Positions 35,101 through 46,190 of a stretch of 64,000 nt of DNA are shown in pieces (within the stretch, counting starts at the first letter, position 1; every line of letters begins with the position of its first letter). The position numbers and the translations under genes are program-made. Location of the stretch: the NCBI GenBank assembly GCA_023091665.1, contig JALJCQ010000004.1, positions 2,604,001 through 2,668,000 of the forward strand, written 5' to 3'. A model generated the notes under the pieces. That model saw only the letters and a program-made list of their open reading frames with translations. It was not told the origin of the DNA and made no database searches. This DNA is from Pythium myriotylum (lineage: Eukaryota > Oomycota > Peronosporomycetes > Pythiales > Pythiaceae).

Positions 35101-35676
35101 TCAATGCCGACGCCTATTACAGTTACAGTGCCCCAGTCGCCAGTGACAAAATCTCGGGCATACGCCTCACCGTCATCTCCTCCGCACCCAGTTTCTATTA
35201 GGCGAAAGAGCGTGCAGATGAGTAGTTCTGTAACCAGCACTGGGTCCGAGTCTGCATTGACGGCCTCGAATCTCTCAATTTTGACATGTAGCGGAGAGCC
35301 ATCTGGTGATGATGACGACTCCACGGCTGATGGTCACGAGCTTTACTACTTCAAGTACGTTCGAATCGGCAATGTGCGACTACGCATCAACTGCAACGGC
35401 TTCTTTGTGAACCTCAACAACTTCGACTTGGATCTACCACCATACGTATGTCAAAGTAAACTTTGTACATGGAAGAAATTGCTGCAGAAGTTCGAGAGCC
35501 ATTTGAAGTGGCACGTCACGAAGGAGACTGCGTCAACTGGGCTATCTCACTTCAAGAACAAACTACTGAAGTGGACACCAACTGCAGGCGACAAAAAAGA
35601 GAAGCAGAAGAAGGAAGAGGATACGGCGACGATGAACGCTCAAGTGTTGTTTGGCCCATACTCTGGAACACACTGA
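29142..35676 (+). CDS. Bridge-like lipid transfer protein (BLTP2/SABRE/FMP27 type)
   Basis: Exon 1 (29142-29586), a 64-nt intron and one 6-kb exon (29651-35676) give 2,156 aa. An N-terminal membrane anchor (WLVLCAVLVWIYFLRF, about residues 20-35) precedes a very long beta-rich chain, as in proteins that form lipid-conducting tubes at ER contact sites. The last 350 residues carry the family's end region: PNMIIIQLAADFYELVYKFF, then FVNLNNFDLDLPPY and CTWKKLLQKFESHLKWHV. This fits the FMP27/SABRE/KIAA0100 group better than VPS13 or ATG2. The stop at 35,674-35,676 may not be the true end, because a coding-like frame continues in +1 to 35,827. The subfamily call is from motifs recognised by eye. 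Confidence 0.8.
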
Positions 35677-35718
35677 GGACTTTCTACAAGCTGGTGTCGA
35701 TGCATTCGAGGACACGAC

Positions 35719-37706
35719 TCAAGAGTTCGAACGCGCCTGTATCACGACGCTACATAACGATTTGAGGGGAATTCAGTATGGGAATGAAAGCTGGCTAGTA
35801 CGAAAACGCTCCCACGTACCTCATTGAATCCTCCATCCCGACGTTTCTGCATCACATCGATGAATTCCTTGGGGGAAAGATGTCCATCGCCTGAAAATCC
35901 AAGTAGACCTCGAATGTTAAAGGCAATGCACTTCGTCTTCTAGAGCATCAAGAAAGGAGCCTTACCATCCAGATCGAAGAGCGTGAAGATAATGTCGATC
36001 TGAAGTGGTGTGATCAGCTTGTCCTCGCTCTGACTGCGGAGTGCAGCCCGAGTTGCGCGACGAAAGTGCTCTGAACACACGTAAGAAAAAAAAGAAAATT
36101 CAGAACAACCGACCCAACCACCGTATGGAAGTCTGCGCCGCACCTTTGTCGAGACCCTTTTCTTGCATGACGAGGTCAATCGCGACCTTCAATTCGTCGA
36201 GGTGCTCGAGAAAAGTGGTAAAGTTAATGAACTCGTTCTCGGTGATGTGGCCTTTCATTTCGCGCAAGTTCTCGACGCGGTCGACCCACTTGCCAATCTC
36301 TTTCTGAAGTTTGCTCGATTATTAGGAGCTACTTGATGTGGGATCTCTCTTGCATAGCCACCTACCTGGTTAACGTGGCTCACCAGGAACATGCCGAACT
36401 CACGTGGCGATAGCTCCTTGTTTCCGTCGATGTCATACTGCTCAAACTGGATGCGCATAATCTCCTTCTGGAGGTCACGACGGAACGCGCAAAAGTCCTC
36501 GTATGTCAGCGTCTCCCTATAAGGAAAACAGTCATTAGAAAAGTCATTTTTGCTGAAAGGGGTGGTTATCGTCAATGGCCAACGCACGTGGCAAACTCGC
36601 CGAAGAGATGCTTGAAGATCGGCGTGTCGTCTTCCTTGAGCGATCGATCCTGGCGACCAGCGGGCGTACGCATTCGCATCAGATCGATAATCTACAAGAA
36701 ATGCGACTCGTGAGCAGATCCATCTAGAACGATAACCAATCCACCAAGTACTACGCACGCGCTTGAACTCACGGTTGTCGAGACGACCATTGCCGTCAGC
36801 GTCAAACATCTTGAATGCGAGCTCGAACTGGCGCTCGGGAACTAAATCAAGTCAAGTGTGAGAACCACTTGACCCAACAAAGCGTCGAGTTGACAATCGA
36901 CAGCGGCACCACGCACTCGCGAGGATCGTGTTGAAGAACATGTACTCGGCGTACGAGATGAGCCCGTCGCCATCAGCATCCACGAGGTCGAAGAACGTGC
37001 GCTCGTGCTTGGGGCCGCCGTGGAGCGTGACGAACTGGTCGAACTCGGCGTTCGTGATCTGCAAGCTGCGGAGCGTCTTGACGTGGGTCTGTTATTGAAA
37101 TCTCCACGAGGTCAGCATAGGCTCGACAAGACAACAGCTTCGCGCCTCCCACCGACCTCGAAGTCGATCTGGTGCTCTTCTCGGTACTGCAGCAGCGCCT
37201 TGACGTCGGGCGCCGTGACGTTCGGCTTGTCCAGCAGCAGCTCTTTCACCTGGCGCTTGTACTCCTGCACAGCCTCCTACTCGATCGAGCGCACACCCAA
37301 ATCGTCTATCAGTCTTTCTCTCTCTCTCTCTCTCTTGTCAAGAAGACGCGGCCTGCCTCACCTTGGCCGGCTTGGTCGTGATGGCCTGGAGGTTGTACTT
37401 GACGTTCTTGGAGCTGAGCGGCGCGCCGCTGCGGTACGTGTAGGGCGTGATGGCGCGCGCAAGGTCGGCGCGCGTCATGTAGAACTGCTTGTCGATCTCC
37501 ACGGACGAAAAGTACTCGAAGACGCGCTCGGGCGAGCTGAACTTGCGCAGGCGGTTCTCGTAGTTGCCCACCGTGCGCTCGGTGAACGACGGCGACTCGG
37601 CGCCTTCGAGCCGCGCGAGCGGCGCAGACGAGGCGGCGAGTGAAACGGCCAGCGCCGCGGCGACGGTCGGCGCGCGCGCGAGCGAGCGGAGCGCGTGGAG
37701 CCGCAT
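35719..37706 (-). CDS. MICU1-type mitochondrial calcium uptake regulator
   Basis: Ten exons: 37706-37362, 37276-37157, 37088-36917, 36841-36759, 36691-36588, 36516-36366, 36303-36144, 36070-35966, 35890-35820 and a likely last exon 35736-35719. They sum in phase to 442 aa. An arginine-rich presequence (MRLHALRSLARAPTV) is followed by the MICU N-lobe signature YENRLRKFSSPERVFEYF. Four EF-hand loops are visible: DADGDGLISYAE, DADGNGRLDNRE, DIDGNKELSPRE and DLDGDGHLSPKE. All keep acidic residues 1, 3 and 12; the third has Lys in place of Gly at position 6. MICU proteins gate the mitochondrial calcium uniporter from the intermembrane space. The last exon is the least certain part. Confidence 0.92.
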
Positions 37707-38096
37707 CCGAGAAACTGGATCTCGCGAGGAGCTCTTTCTTCTCTCTTTGATGACGTCGGGGCAAGATGGAGATCCTTATTACCGTAATCATGCATAGGTA
37801 CCGTATATTGGAGAAGAGAGGGGTTTGATGCGATTGTAGAGGGAGGGACGGGAAATACCGTAATAGAGGGAGAGGTTAACGTACATTTGGCACGAGTGGC
37901 CGCGGAATGAAAATGGAGCCATGTGGATAATTTTTTTATACATTGACAATCGTAGTTCCACGAGTCGCACGCGTCGCACGCGCGCGACGAGAATAGAAGG
38001 AGGAGAAAATTTGGGAGATCGCTGGATAAATTAGGAAGCAAAGAGCGGCGGGCGGACGCTTGATGGTGGGTCGTGGTGATGATTGTGGTCGTTTCT
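37707..38096. other. Upstream region of MICU1-type gene
   Basis: The promoter of the MICU1-type gene and the 3' flank of the next minus-strand gene. A (CT)n run lies inside the MICU gene intron at 37,313-37,334. No gene is seen here. Confidence 0.6.
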
Positions 38097-38705
38097 TTAG
38101 TCGAGCTCCATGGCCTCGGGCTCTTCCTCGTAGTCGTCCGGGAGCTCTTCGAAGCGCACAAAGGGCTCCTCGAGCTCGCTGTCCGAGCTGCTCGTGTCGT
38201 CGCTCTCGCTCACGAGCTGTATCCTTGGCGAGCGCTCGACCGCGAGGTGCTGGTGCGGGTTGAAGACGATCATGGCGCGGCACGCCGGGTCGAGCTCGGC
38301 GGTGGCGCCGCCGAACACGGGCACGGCCGCAAACTGCTTGACGGCGTGCTTGGCCGGGCCGACGAGCGTCGCGGGTGTGCCGGCGCTCGCGAGCGGCACG
38401 ATCGAGCTCGCGTCCGAGTCGCTGTCGGTGTCGTCCATCGCCGTGTCGTCGAGCTTGGCCTGCGGCACCGTCGGCGGCGACGACACGCGCATGCGCTTGA
38501 GGCCGTCGACCAGCACGCGGTTGCCGAACTCGTCGACGCGCACGCGCGAGGCGGACGCGGACGCCGAGGGCGCGTCGTCGCGGCGCAGCTTGCGCTTGGA
38601 CGGCGCGGCGCGACCGCGCGCGAACGGGTCCGCGCGGCGCGGGAAGACGAAGGCGGTCGGCTGGCTGGGCAGCGCGAAGGCGCAGGCGCTCTCGTGGCTG
38701 CGCAT
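38097..38705 (-). CDS. Acidic protein of unknown function
   Basis: 202 aa from the first ATG (MRSHESACAF). A basic stretch (PSKRKLRRDD) that could serve as a nuclear localisation signal is followed by VDEFGNRVLVDGLKRMR, then two acidic Ser-rich segments (DDTDSDSDASS; SESDDTSSSDSELEE) and the end DDYEEEPEAMELD. No domain is recognised. Large overlapping frames exist on the other strand because the region is GC-rich. This frame is preferred for its ATG start, clean stop and protein-like acidic tail. Confidence 0.7.
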   Translation of the reverse strand: MRSHESACAFALPSQPTAFVFPRRADPFARGRAAPSKRKLRRDDAPSASASASRVRVDEFGNRVLVDGLKRMRVSSPPTVPQAKLDDTAMDDTDSDSDASSIVPLASAGTPATLVGPAKHAVKQFAAVPVFGGATAELDPACRAMIVFNPHQHLAVERSPRIQLVSESDDTSSSDSELEEPFVRFEELPDDYEEEPEAMELD

Positions 38706-39372
38706 GGTGAGTATGTACGGTTATGCGGAAATGGATTCCCGACGCGAAGGGCCCCGTCATCATTGACGAGACGAGCGAGCGAGTGTCTCTTGGGGGGACG
38801 AATCAGTCGGGAGGGGCGACGAGGAGGATTAAACTTGGTTTTTGTATGAGGGAGGGTCTCAGATGCAGCAGGTCATCTGCGGTTTCGAGACAACGCGACG
38901 AACAGTCTAGAAGTTTGTGAATGCGTGATCAGGGTTGTGTGGGCACTGTGTGAGACATAACAAAACAGTTAGTGAGTGATACGGTACGGAAGCGGTTTTC
39001 CAGTTTGGGTACAGTACATACGGGGCGGTTACACGAAGGTGCAGATTGAGCTGCTCGCTCAGAAATGTAGCCATGTGTCGCCGACGACTCAGAGTTTCCG
39101 TTGTTACCTATTACTGTACCTTTCGAGCTGGCGTGATGCGTGGGTCTGTCCATGGAGCGGTTCAACGGATGAACGAGTACAGGGCAGCGAGACAAGAAAG
39201 GCGGATGAAGTGGGGAGGTGGTACATGCATATTTAATTGACTTAAACGCACTCGCACCGAGTTGGGCGCGCCATCAAGCGGAGACCTGGGCGATCAGGGC
39301 GTACAGTATAGGTTCGCCGCCGTCGAATCTTGAGCGTCTCCGTATTTACAAAAGAAGAAGAGTCTCACCACT
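38706..39372. other. Intergenic region, nothing recognised
   Basis: About 670 bp between two minus-strand genes. No gene, repeat or RNA was found. Confidence 0.6.
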
Positions 39373-40410
39373 TTAGTTGGTGACGTTGTAAAACTCCTTG
39401 TACCAAGCCCAGGTCTTGGCGAGGCCCTCGGCGAGCGGCGTCGTCGGCTGGTAGCCGAGCAACCGTGTGGCCTTGGAGACATCGGCGCACGTGCGAGGCA
39501 CATCGCCGGGCTGGTCCGGCAGGAGCTTGATGGTCGCCTTCTTTCCGACCAGCGACTCGATCGTGGAGATAAAGTCGCCCAAGAACACAGGTGAACCGTT
39601 GCCCAGGTTGAAGACCTCGCATCCCTTGGCCTTGTCGAGCGACAGGATCACGCCCTGCACAATGTCGTCGACGTAGGTGTAGTCGCGCGACGAGCTTCCG
39701 TCGCCGTACTGCTCAATCGCAATGTCGCGCGCAATGCGATCCATGAACTTGAACGGAGCCATGTCCGGGCGGCCGCGCGGGCCGTAGACCGTGAAGAATC
39801 GCAAGCCGAAGCACTCGATCTTGTACAGGTGGTGGTAGGCGTGGGCGAGCAGTTCGCAGCTCTTCTTCGTGGCTGCGTACGGGCTCACAGGGAAGTCGAC
39901 AATGTCTTCTTCGCTGAAGTAGGTCTTGTTGCTGCCGCCGTACACCGAGCTGCTCGACGCGTAGACGAAGCGGTTGATACCGAACTGGCGACAGGCCTCG
40001 AGCAGAACGGTCGTTGCCGTGACGTTCGAGTGGATGTACAAGAGCGGGTTGTCAATGCTCGGACGCACACCGGCGCGGGCCGCAAGGTGGATCATCGCAG
40101 TCGGGTTGGTCTCCTTGATGGCGCGGCGCACGAGCTGCTCGTCGCAGAGGTCGCCAATGTAGATCTTGACGCGGTCGGCCGTGTACGTGCTCGTGAGGTA
40201 GTCGAGGTTCGACTGCTTGAGCTTGACGTCGTAGTAGTCGTTCATCTCGTCGATGATGACGACATCGTCACCGCGGTCGAGCAATGCCACACACGTGTGG
40301 AAGCCGATAAAGCCCGCAGCGCCCGTGACGAGCACAGTCTTGGCACCGACAGTGGTGGGCTGGATGAGGTCCACAGGCGTGGTGGCGGAGAACGGAGGCA
40401 TTGGGGCCAT
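39373..40410 (-). CDS. UDP-glucuronate 4-epimerase-like NAD epimerase
   Basis: 345 aa from ATG 40410; longer versions start at GTG. The NAD-binding Rossmann motif GAAGFIG is at residues 30-36. It is followed by DEMNDYYDVKLKQ, the short-chain dehydrogenase Ser/Tyr/Lys triad (YASSSSVYG, then SPYAATKK), FGLRFFTVYGPRGRPDMA, and the substrate-side segment GDGSSSRDYTYVDDIVQG. This combination matches UDP-glucuronate/UDP-galacturonate 4-epimerases, which make UDP-galacturonate for wall polysaccharides. The plant enzymes carry an N-terminal membrane anchor, which is absent here, so this one should be cytosolic. All catalytic motifs are intact. Confidence 0.93.
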   Translation of the reverse strand: MAPMPPFSATTPVDLIQPTTVGAKTVLVTGAAGFIGFHTCVALLDRGDDVVIIDEMNDYYDVKLKQSNLDYLTSTYTADRVKIYIGDLCDEQLVRRAIKETNPTAMIHLAARAGVRPSIDNPLLYIHSNVTATTVLLEACRQFGINRFVYASSSSVYGGSNKTYFSEEDIVDFPVSPYAATKKSCELLAHAYHHLYKIECFGLRFFTVYGPRGRPDMAPFKFMDRIARDIAIEQYGDGSSSRDYTYVDDIVQGVILSLDKAKGCEVFNLGNGSPVFLGDFISTIESLVGKKATIKLLPDQPGDVPRTCADVSKATRLLGYQPTTPLAEGLAKTWAWYKEFYNVTN

Positions 40411-40448
40411 GGTCACTGGAGGGTTGGTGGCTGGTCGGTGCTGGTGAG

Positions 40449-40468
40449 GCGAATTGGAGAATGATCGG
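40449..40468 (-). promoter_or_regulatory. INR/FPR-like promoter of the epimerase gene
   Basis: The minus strand reads CCGATCATTCTCCAATTCGC, a close match to the oomycete initiator plus flanking element. It lies about 40-58 nt upstream of the ATG at 40,410 and supports the choice of that start. Confidence 0.7.
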
Positions 40469-40924
40469 TTGGGCTCGCTCGCGTACGAAAAGGTCGCTCC
40501 AAGAACACGGGCTGCTTCGACGGCCACTGGCGCGCAGCTCTCCCTAGGTGACTGAGAGCTCGTTTGACTCGGTCGACCACGTCGTTCGGTCTGCCGAGCC
40601 GCCGGCCAATCAGCGTGCGGAGACCCACACGCTCGTGAACAGATACGGCGCGTCTGGCGGCCAGCTGATACCGTCGAGCGGACCTGGACCCGACCGCAAC
40701 GTCAGACTTGGATGATTTTGCCCAGATTTCGAGAGCCAATCAGGAGCTTGATCAGTACTTTGGGCGTGGAAGGACCGGTTAACTCTCTACGAATTTGTAT
40801 GCTGATGCTGAGTACATTGGACGGACCGGTTCAGCAGGCTAAACTTTGCGAAAAATCTTGATTAAGGGATCCTGATTAGGGAATCACACGCAAGCATGAC
40901 GAAGGCAAATTGGCTCAGGTCGGC

Positions 40925-42045
40925 CCATAAACTTGGTGAGACCGGTTGCGAGGCGGTGGTATACAGAAATGTCGTGAAGATTTGTTGACTGCCCTTCCTC
41001 CCATTGAGCAACTTGACACGGATCGAGATTATCTCCAGCTGATTGGATCGAGGGCTAGGGGGCGATGAAGAGCAGAATGGAGCCATGTGGGTCGAGGAGA
41101 ACAGCATGGTCGAAGAGCCATATCCGATAGTGGACGTCAGTGGTGGAGGTTGTGTGGGATGCAGAATCTGCGAAAGTGGCGCGAAGTTTATGACCCACTG
41201 TGAGATGGGCGTTGGTCCGAGAAGAACAGGAGCGAAGCAAGCGTCGAAGCGGCGTAATTTGTGAATATCTGACAAAAACACCCAAAAAAGATCGCCCAGA
41301 AATTTTTCGTCGTGCGAATTGCTGAGGGTGCAATGTCTGCCGTGGGAGACAACAAGACGATCTTCTCACCCAATCGACGAATCTTGCGCCAACTATCTCC
41401 ACGTCCACACGCACATGTGTACTCATCCATGGCCACAAACACGCGGCGGCGCCGACGTTTGAGCGCCTTGCTTCTACGTCGACTATTACATGTGTCCACT
41501 TGACTCCACCTGTCATCAGCCACTCACACGAAGTACCGTACAGTACGGTACGAACGCGACCTCACATTAACTAGTTGACCAGGCAAGGCCGACTTTTACA
41601 TCTACTCTTCAGTACCAAACAGATCGAAGCGATGATGGATGAGTCGAAGTTTCATTGAAGACAATCGTTTCTTCCCCTTCGAAGCACGCGCATGCACCAA
41701 ACTTCAGGATTGATGATGAGGGTCCACACGAAACGCGAATCTCGCTCCAGTTCCAGCTGGCAAACCCGCTTTGTCTTGTTTCGTCGAGTGGTGACTTCCA
41801 TCCCAACCCATTCGAACGCTCTCGCTCTTCATGGAATTCGACGGCGGCATCAACGACCGCGGCGCCCAACGAAACAATTGTCTCCAGTCGGGAACGGCGA
41901 ATTCTCCATTCGATTTCGAAGTGGATACTTTATCCTGTTGCGGGTCCACAACAGACCTTCACTCGGCGATCTGACAACGGCGAGCTGTTTGGTCCACCTG
42001 AGTCTGAATGCTCATCAGACTTTCTCAGTTGTCGTGTGGTTTAAC
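40925..42045. repeat. Degenerate 1.1-kb direct repeat, copy 1
   Basis: It aligns collinearly with 42,880-43,935, with many substitutions and indels. Well-conserved islands are ggagccatgtg...gagaacagcatggtcgaagagcc, tatgacccactgtgagatggg, tccatggccacaaacac and ctagttgaccaggca. Frames are broken differently in the two copies, so it is unlikely to be coding now. Confidence 0.8.
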
Positions 42046-42547
42046 ATTTAGATTTGTAACCAATCATGCTCCGGACTAAATGAATAGTCCGGAGCAGACG
42101 AGCAGCTCACTTGACAACAATTGTCGAGTTTCTTGCTTTTTTTGAGCTCCTTTTCACAATGCGAAGTGATATCGATTTGTTCAAAACGAATATTTTGAAA
42201 ACAACCCTTTTGCCTGCATAGCAATCTGAAAACAAGTGCTATTAGGAAAATCTGATGAACAGAGGTGTCACCTGATCAACAATGCGGGAAATCGAATGCG
42301 AACACATCGAAACCGAGCACACCACCTACGCATGTAGATGAGATTCCAGGAAATTTGAAATCTAGTGCTTCTCATGGCCTCGATTGGTATTTGAATAGAA
42401 GGCGTATTGAATAGAAGGCAGGTCATCCGTCACGCCGTCCATTGGAAATGGCCGGCGAACTCGGTGTCTCGTGGCATTCACTGTGTGCGTACCATCGGCA
42501 AACTACTTGCATCAGCCACTAAAAGACGCTGCGAATCGCCACCGAAA
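42046..42547. other. Spacer between repeat copy 1 and DMT relic
   Basis: AT-richer sequence. The segment from about 42,418 (ggcaggtcatccgtc) resembles the sequence just before the DMT gene at 44,070. No gene is seen. Confidence 0.5.
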
Positions 42548-42701
42548 TTAGTTGAACGCGAATGCGATGGTCAAGCGCCAGAAAATGGCCTCCGTCGAGG
42601 TCATCGTGAATGTCGCGTACTTGAGGAGCGTGGACGTGAGCGAGAAGCAGACGGCCGAGATGGCCACGTACGCGATGCCAAGCAGCGCACGCTGCCGCCG
42701 G
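42548..42701 (-). pseudogene. DMT transporter relic, inverted fragment
   Basis: The minus strand matches exon 1 of the DMT gene at 44,163 over about 150 bp (from the PHALLGIACVAISAV region to the TSMEAIFWRSIVALAFN region) with frameshifts. It lies in opposite orientation to the intact gene, so the copy was inverted after or during duplication. Confidence 0.85.
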
Positions 42702-42879
42702 TTGAATCTCGCACTCATCTGGTTCCCCAGCCTCTGTCACATTGGTATCAAAAAACACTAGAATTCTGTACGACTCTTGGTAGTCCAATATTGTCTTTCA
42801 GATCCAAATGGCTACCTATGACCAACGGATCGTTCGATGTGAGCAGCTTGAGTGGAAAATGGTAGACTTTTTTTTGTCA

Positions 42880-43935
42880 TAAACTTGGGAAGACCACTGG
42901 GTGAAACTTGGACTGGTGGAATACAAAAATGCAATGAAGATTTGTTGACCCCCTTTGAGCAACGCGACATGGATGGAGGGGTAGGGCCGATGATGAGCAT
43001 AATGGAGCCATGTGTGCTGAGGAGAACAGCATGGTCGAAGAGCCTCATGGGTGGACGTTGGTGCTGGGCCTGTTCATGCAGTCCATACTCTAGTGCGAGG
43101 ATTATGACCCACTGTGAGATGGGCGATCGTCGGAGAAGAACTGGCGCGAAGCAGACGTCGGAGCAGCGCAACTTGTTGCGGATAGCCCGACGGAAGGTAA
43201 AAAATGATCGACCGGAATTTTTATCACGCCATGCGCGCAGTGTCTGCCGTGAGAGACAACACGACGATCTTCTCCACCGATCGATTGGAATCTTCTACCA
43301 ACTGTCTACCCGTCCACACATCTGTGTACTTATCCATGGCCACAAACACACAGCAGCGCTGAAGTTGAGACCCGGACTTCTACACCGACTATTACATGTA
43401 TCCACTTGGCTCCACCTGTCATCAGACACCACACGTCCCACATTCACTAGTTGACCAGGCACGGCCGGCTTTTACATTTTCTCCACTACATGAGCCGATC
43501 AGTGCAAACACGATGAGTCATTGTGCTCTTTACGAGGCAATGATTTTCCCCCACTTTCCCTCCTCTGTACGCGTATGCGACGAGCTTTTGCGTGGGGCCC
43601 TCAGCAAACACGAATCTCGCACGAGATCCCAGCTGGCGATCCCGCTTTGTTTCGTCCCCCCTCTCGTGATGGCTACCATCTCTTTCCAGGAGGAAACTCT
43701 CGCTCTTGATGGAATTCGTGGACGCCACCAACGCCCATCAAAAACCAGCAGTCTCCAGCCGGAAACGGCGAACTCTGCTTTCGATTTCCCACCTAGATAT
43801 CATTGCAGGCCAGTCCACGGAAGACTGTCTGCAGTGGACCGGCGAGGAAGGGTCAGTGAAGGTCTTGAGTCGAGAGCTCGCTCAGTTTGGTCCTCCTGAG
43901 TCTGTGGGGATATTCTCAGCTTTTCTCAGACGTCA
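42880..43935. repeat. Degenerate 1.1-kb direct repeat, copy 2
   Basis: Second copy of the repeat at 40,925-42,045. It ends about 230 bp upstream of the intact DMT transporter, so it may be an old duplicated upstream region of that gene or an unrelated decayed element inserted next to it. Confidence 0.8.
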
Positions 43936-44162
43936 CGGCAGTCAAACCCCTTCGATCGATTTCAACCAATCAAAACCATCCAGTTGTTTTAAACACTTGT
44001 GTTTAGCCCCGACCATCACTCTGCTAGCCCGGAGCTCATAAGCAGCTCACGTCGACAAATGATCAATCCGGCAGGTCATCCCTCCCGCCCGTCGCTTCGA
44101 GAGAGATGGCGAGCGAACCAGACGCGTGCGTGGCGTGCCAGTGACGCATTCTCGCCGCCACC

Positions 44163-45314
44163 ATGACGGCCCACGAGAGTGCGAGCGAGCGCGTCAACGA
44201 GGAGCTGCCGCTGCTGCCCACGACGGCGCGCGCGCCGGCCAAGTCGGATGCGCACGAGCAGCTCGCGGCGCCGCGGCCGCATGCGCTGCTCGGCATCGCG
44301 TGCGTGGCCATCTCGGCCGTCTGCTTCTCGCTCATGTCCACGTTCCTCAAGTACGCGACGTTCACGATGACCTCGATGGAGGCCATCTTCTGGCGCTCGA
44401 TCGTCGCACTCGCGTTCAACTATGTACGTGTGGCAAAAACAAGACGAGTCTCTGGGTGGGCATTTTGCATTTTGCATGCTGACGGCGTGGGCGTGTGGCG
44501 ATGCAGGCGTGTATTCGCTACCAAGGGATCAGCACGTACGTGCGCCCCGAAGACCGCATGATGCTCTTTTACCGCTGTCTCGCTGGGTTCTCGTCCATCT
44601 CGTTCGCGTTTTACGCCGTGTCGCAGATGGTGCTCGCCGATGCGAGCGTGCTGGTGTTCACGAGCCCCGTGATCACGTTCTTCTTTGTACGTACACACCG
44701 AGACTCTTTTGTGGGTCGTCGCTTACTGTTTATTGCTTCTACGCTAGGGCTTCCTGCTGCTCGGCGAGCGCGTGGATATCCCGAGTTTCATCTGCGCTTT
44801 GATCTCGTTCGCCGGTCTCGTGTGCGTTGTGCGCCCGGGTTTTCTCTTCGGCTACGACCATGAGACCGCCGATATTGATGGTTCATGGCTCGCAATTTGC
44901 TCGGCTTTTCTGGGCGCCATCGGCCAGGCGTTTGTGTTCATCACGGTGCGCAAGCTGCAGGGCATCAATATGCACGTCGTTGTCCACTACTTCATGATCG
45001 CAAGCGTCGTGTGGTCGGCAGTCTACATGGCTGTCGTGCAGCGTCGCTTCGTTGTACCGAACACGTCGACCTTGTGGTTTGCGCTGCTCGGATCGGGCAC
45101 GTTCACGTTCCTCGGCCAGCTCTTCCTCACGAAGGGTTTCCAGCTCGAGAAGGCCGGCATTGCCTCGGTCATGCGATACTTGGACGTCGTCTGCGTCTTC
45201 ATCTGGGACGATGTGCTCTTGGGAGAGAAGATCAACCACTGGAGTGTGATCGGTGCGGTCATCATCTGCACGTGCGCGAGCATCATCGCGCTTCGCAAGG
45301 CCAAGGTGCTTTAG
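44163..45314 (+). CDS. EamA/DMT-family membrane transporter 1
   Basis: Exons 44163-44423, 44507-44686 and 44748-45314 join in phase 0 to 335 aa. A hydrophilic N-terminus of about 40 residues is followed by ten predicted membrane segments in two EamA repeats. Motifs include LMSTFLKYATFTMTSMEAIFWR, VLADASVLVFTSPVITFFFGFLLLGE and, in the second half, LTKGFQLEKAGIASVMRYLD with WDDVLLGEKINHWSVIGA. This is the arrangement of SLC35G-like drug/metabolite transporters, and the substrate is unknown. The ATG stands in a strong context (gccgccaccatga). A paralog with an extra intron follows at 46,573. Confidence 0.92.
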
Positions 45315-45675
45315 ATTCTCTTACGCCACGCTGCTTTTTTATATTTGGTACTACTAGTATTCAATACGACTTCTGGTATTCTCTAATTGCTTCTCAATGG
45401 ATGCTTGGACGTCAAACAGTCAGAAATGGTCTGCTAAGATCAACGATCTCTAAATCGATGTGAGCAGGTTGAAGTGGCTACAGGCGTTTTTTTTGATATT
45501 CTCTTTCGCCGTTTTGGAAGTTTTACCCTTTTCGTGAATTTCCTGAATCAACTAGCTGTTTGCACAAACAGGGGTTCCGACCTGCCTCGTCACAGGTTCC
45601 GAAGTTGAAGCGAAGCCGCTTAACGATGAGACTGCCAGCACGTTGGAATTTGGCCCACAGTATTAGAAAATCGTT
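45315..45675. other. 3' flank of DMT 1 and relic promoter
   Basis: The segment around 45,557-45,600 (tgtttgcacaaaca... ctgcctcgtcaca) is shared with the sequence upstream of DMT 2 at 46,406-46,443. The promoter was therefore duplicated together with the gene. Confidence 0.65.
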
Positions 45676-46190
45676 ATGGAAGCTATCACCATGCGAGAAT
45701 CGACAGAGGTCGTATCGTTGCTCCAAGAGGCGGAAGAAAAACCGCTCTCAGTGCTCGGTATCACACTCGTGGCTCTCTTTCCGTCGTGTGCGTTAAGACG
45801 GATTTCAACGTCGACCGAGCACGAAGAGTATTCCATGACAGCCATGGAGGTGGTCTTCTCGCAGCCATTCGCGTCATATTTTGAGCTGATGGCTGTAATA
45901 CTCAAGACTGTAGTCTGCAGAACAGTCGTTGACTGGGATTCTGGCACTCAGATTTGATTCCACGCGTGGCGATTTTTGGTCCTCGGCTCGCATGAGCTGT
46001 AGCTTGCAGTAGTCACCATGCATTTTTTCTTAGCGGTTCTGAGTCAGTCACTCCAGATAAAGGGGTTTGACCTGGAATTCCATTGGGCATGCGGTACCTA
46101 GATGTGTTCTGCGTCTTTTTTCCAGGACCATTTTGTCTTTGGCGGCCTGATCAGCGTGCGTCAGCCCAGTCATTATTTGCGCTGATCCCT
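45676..46190 (+). pseudogene. DMT transporter relic, deleted middle
   Basis: The 5' part encodes a decayed version of the DMT 2 N-terminus (LGITLVALFPSCALRRIS... EHEEYSMTAMEVVFSQ). After a gap, 46,070-46,150 resembles the C-terminal region around TKGFQLEKAGIASVMRYLDVVCVF with a frameshift. The central exons are missing. It sits between the two intact transporters and keeps the promoter similarity. Confidence 0.82.

Noticed and set aside
38073..38849. 258-aa plus-strand and 275-aa minus-strand frames overlapping the acidic protein gene.
   Set aside because: Arg/Ala/Val-rich composition typical of off-frame GC-rich sequence. The 202-aa frame is more protein-like.
40862..44040. Frames of 110-200 aa in the degenerate direct repeat.
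   Set aside because: The two copies are broken in different places and the frames are not conserved between them.
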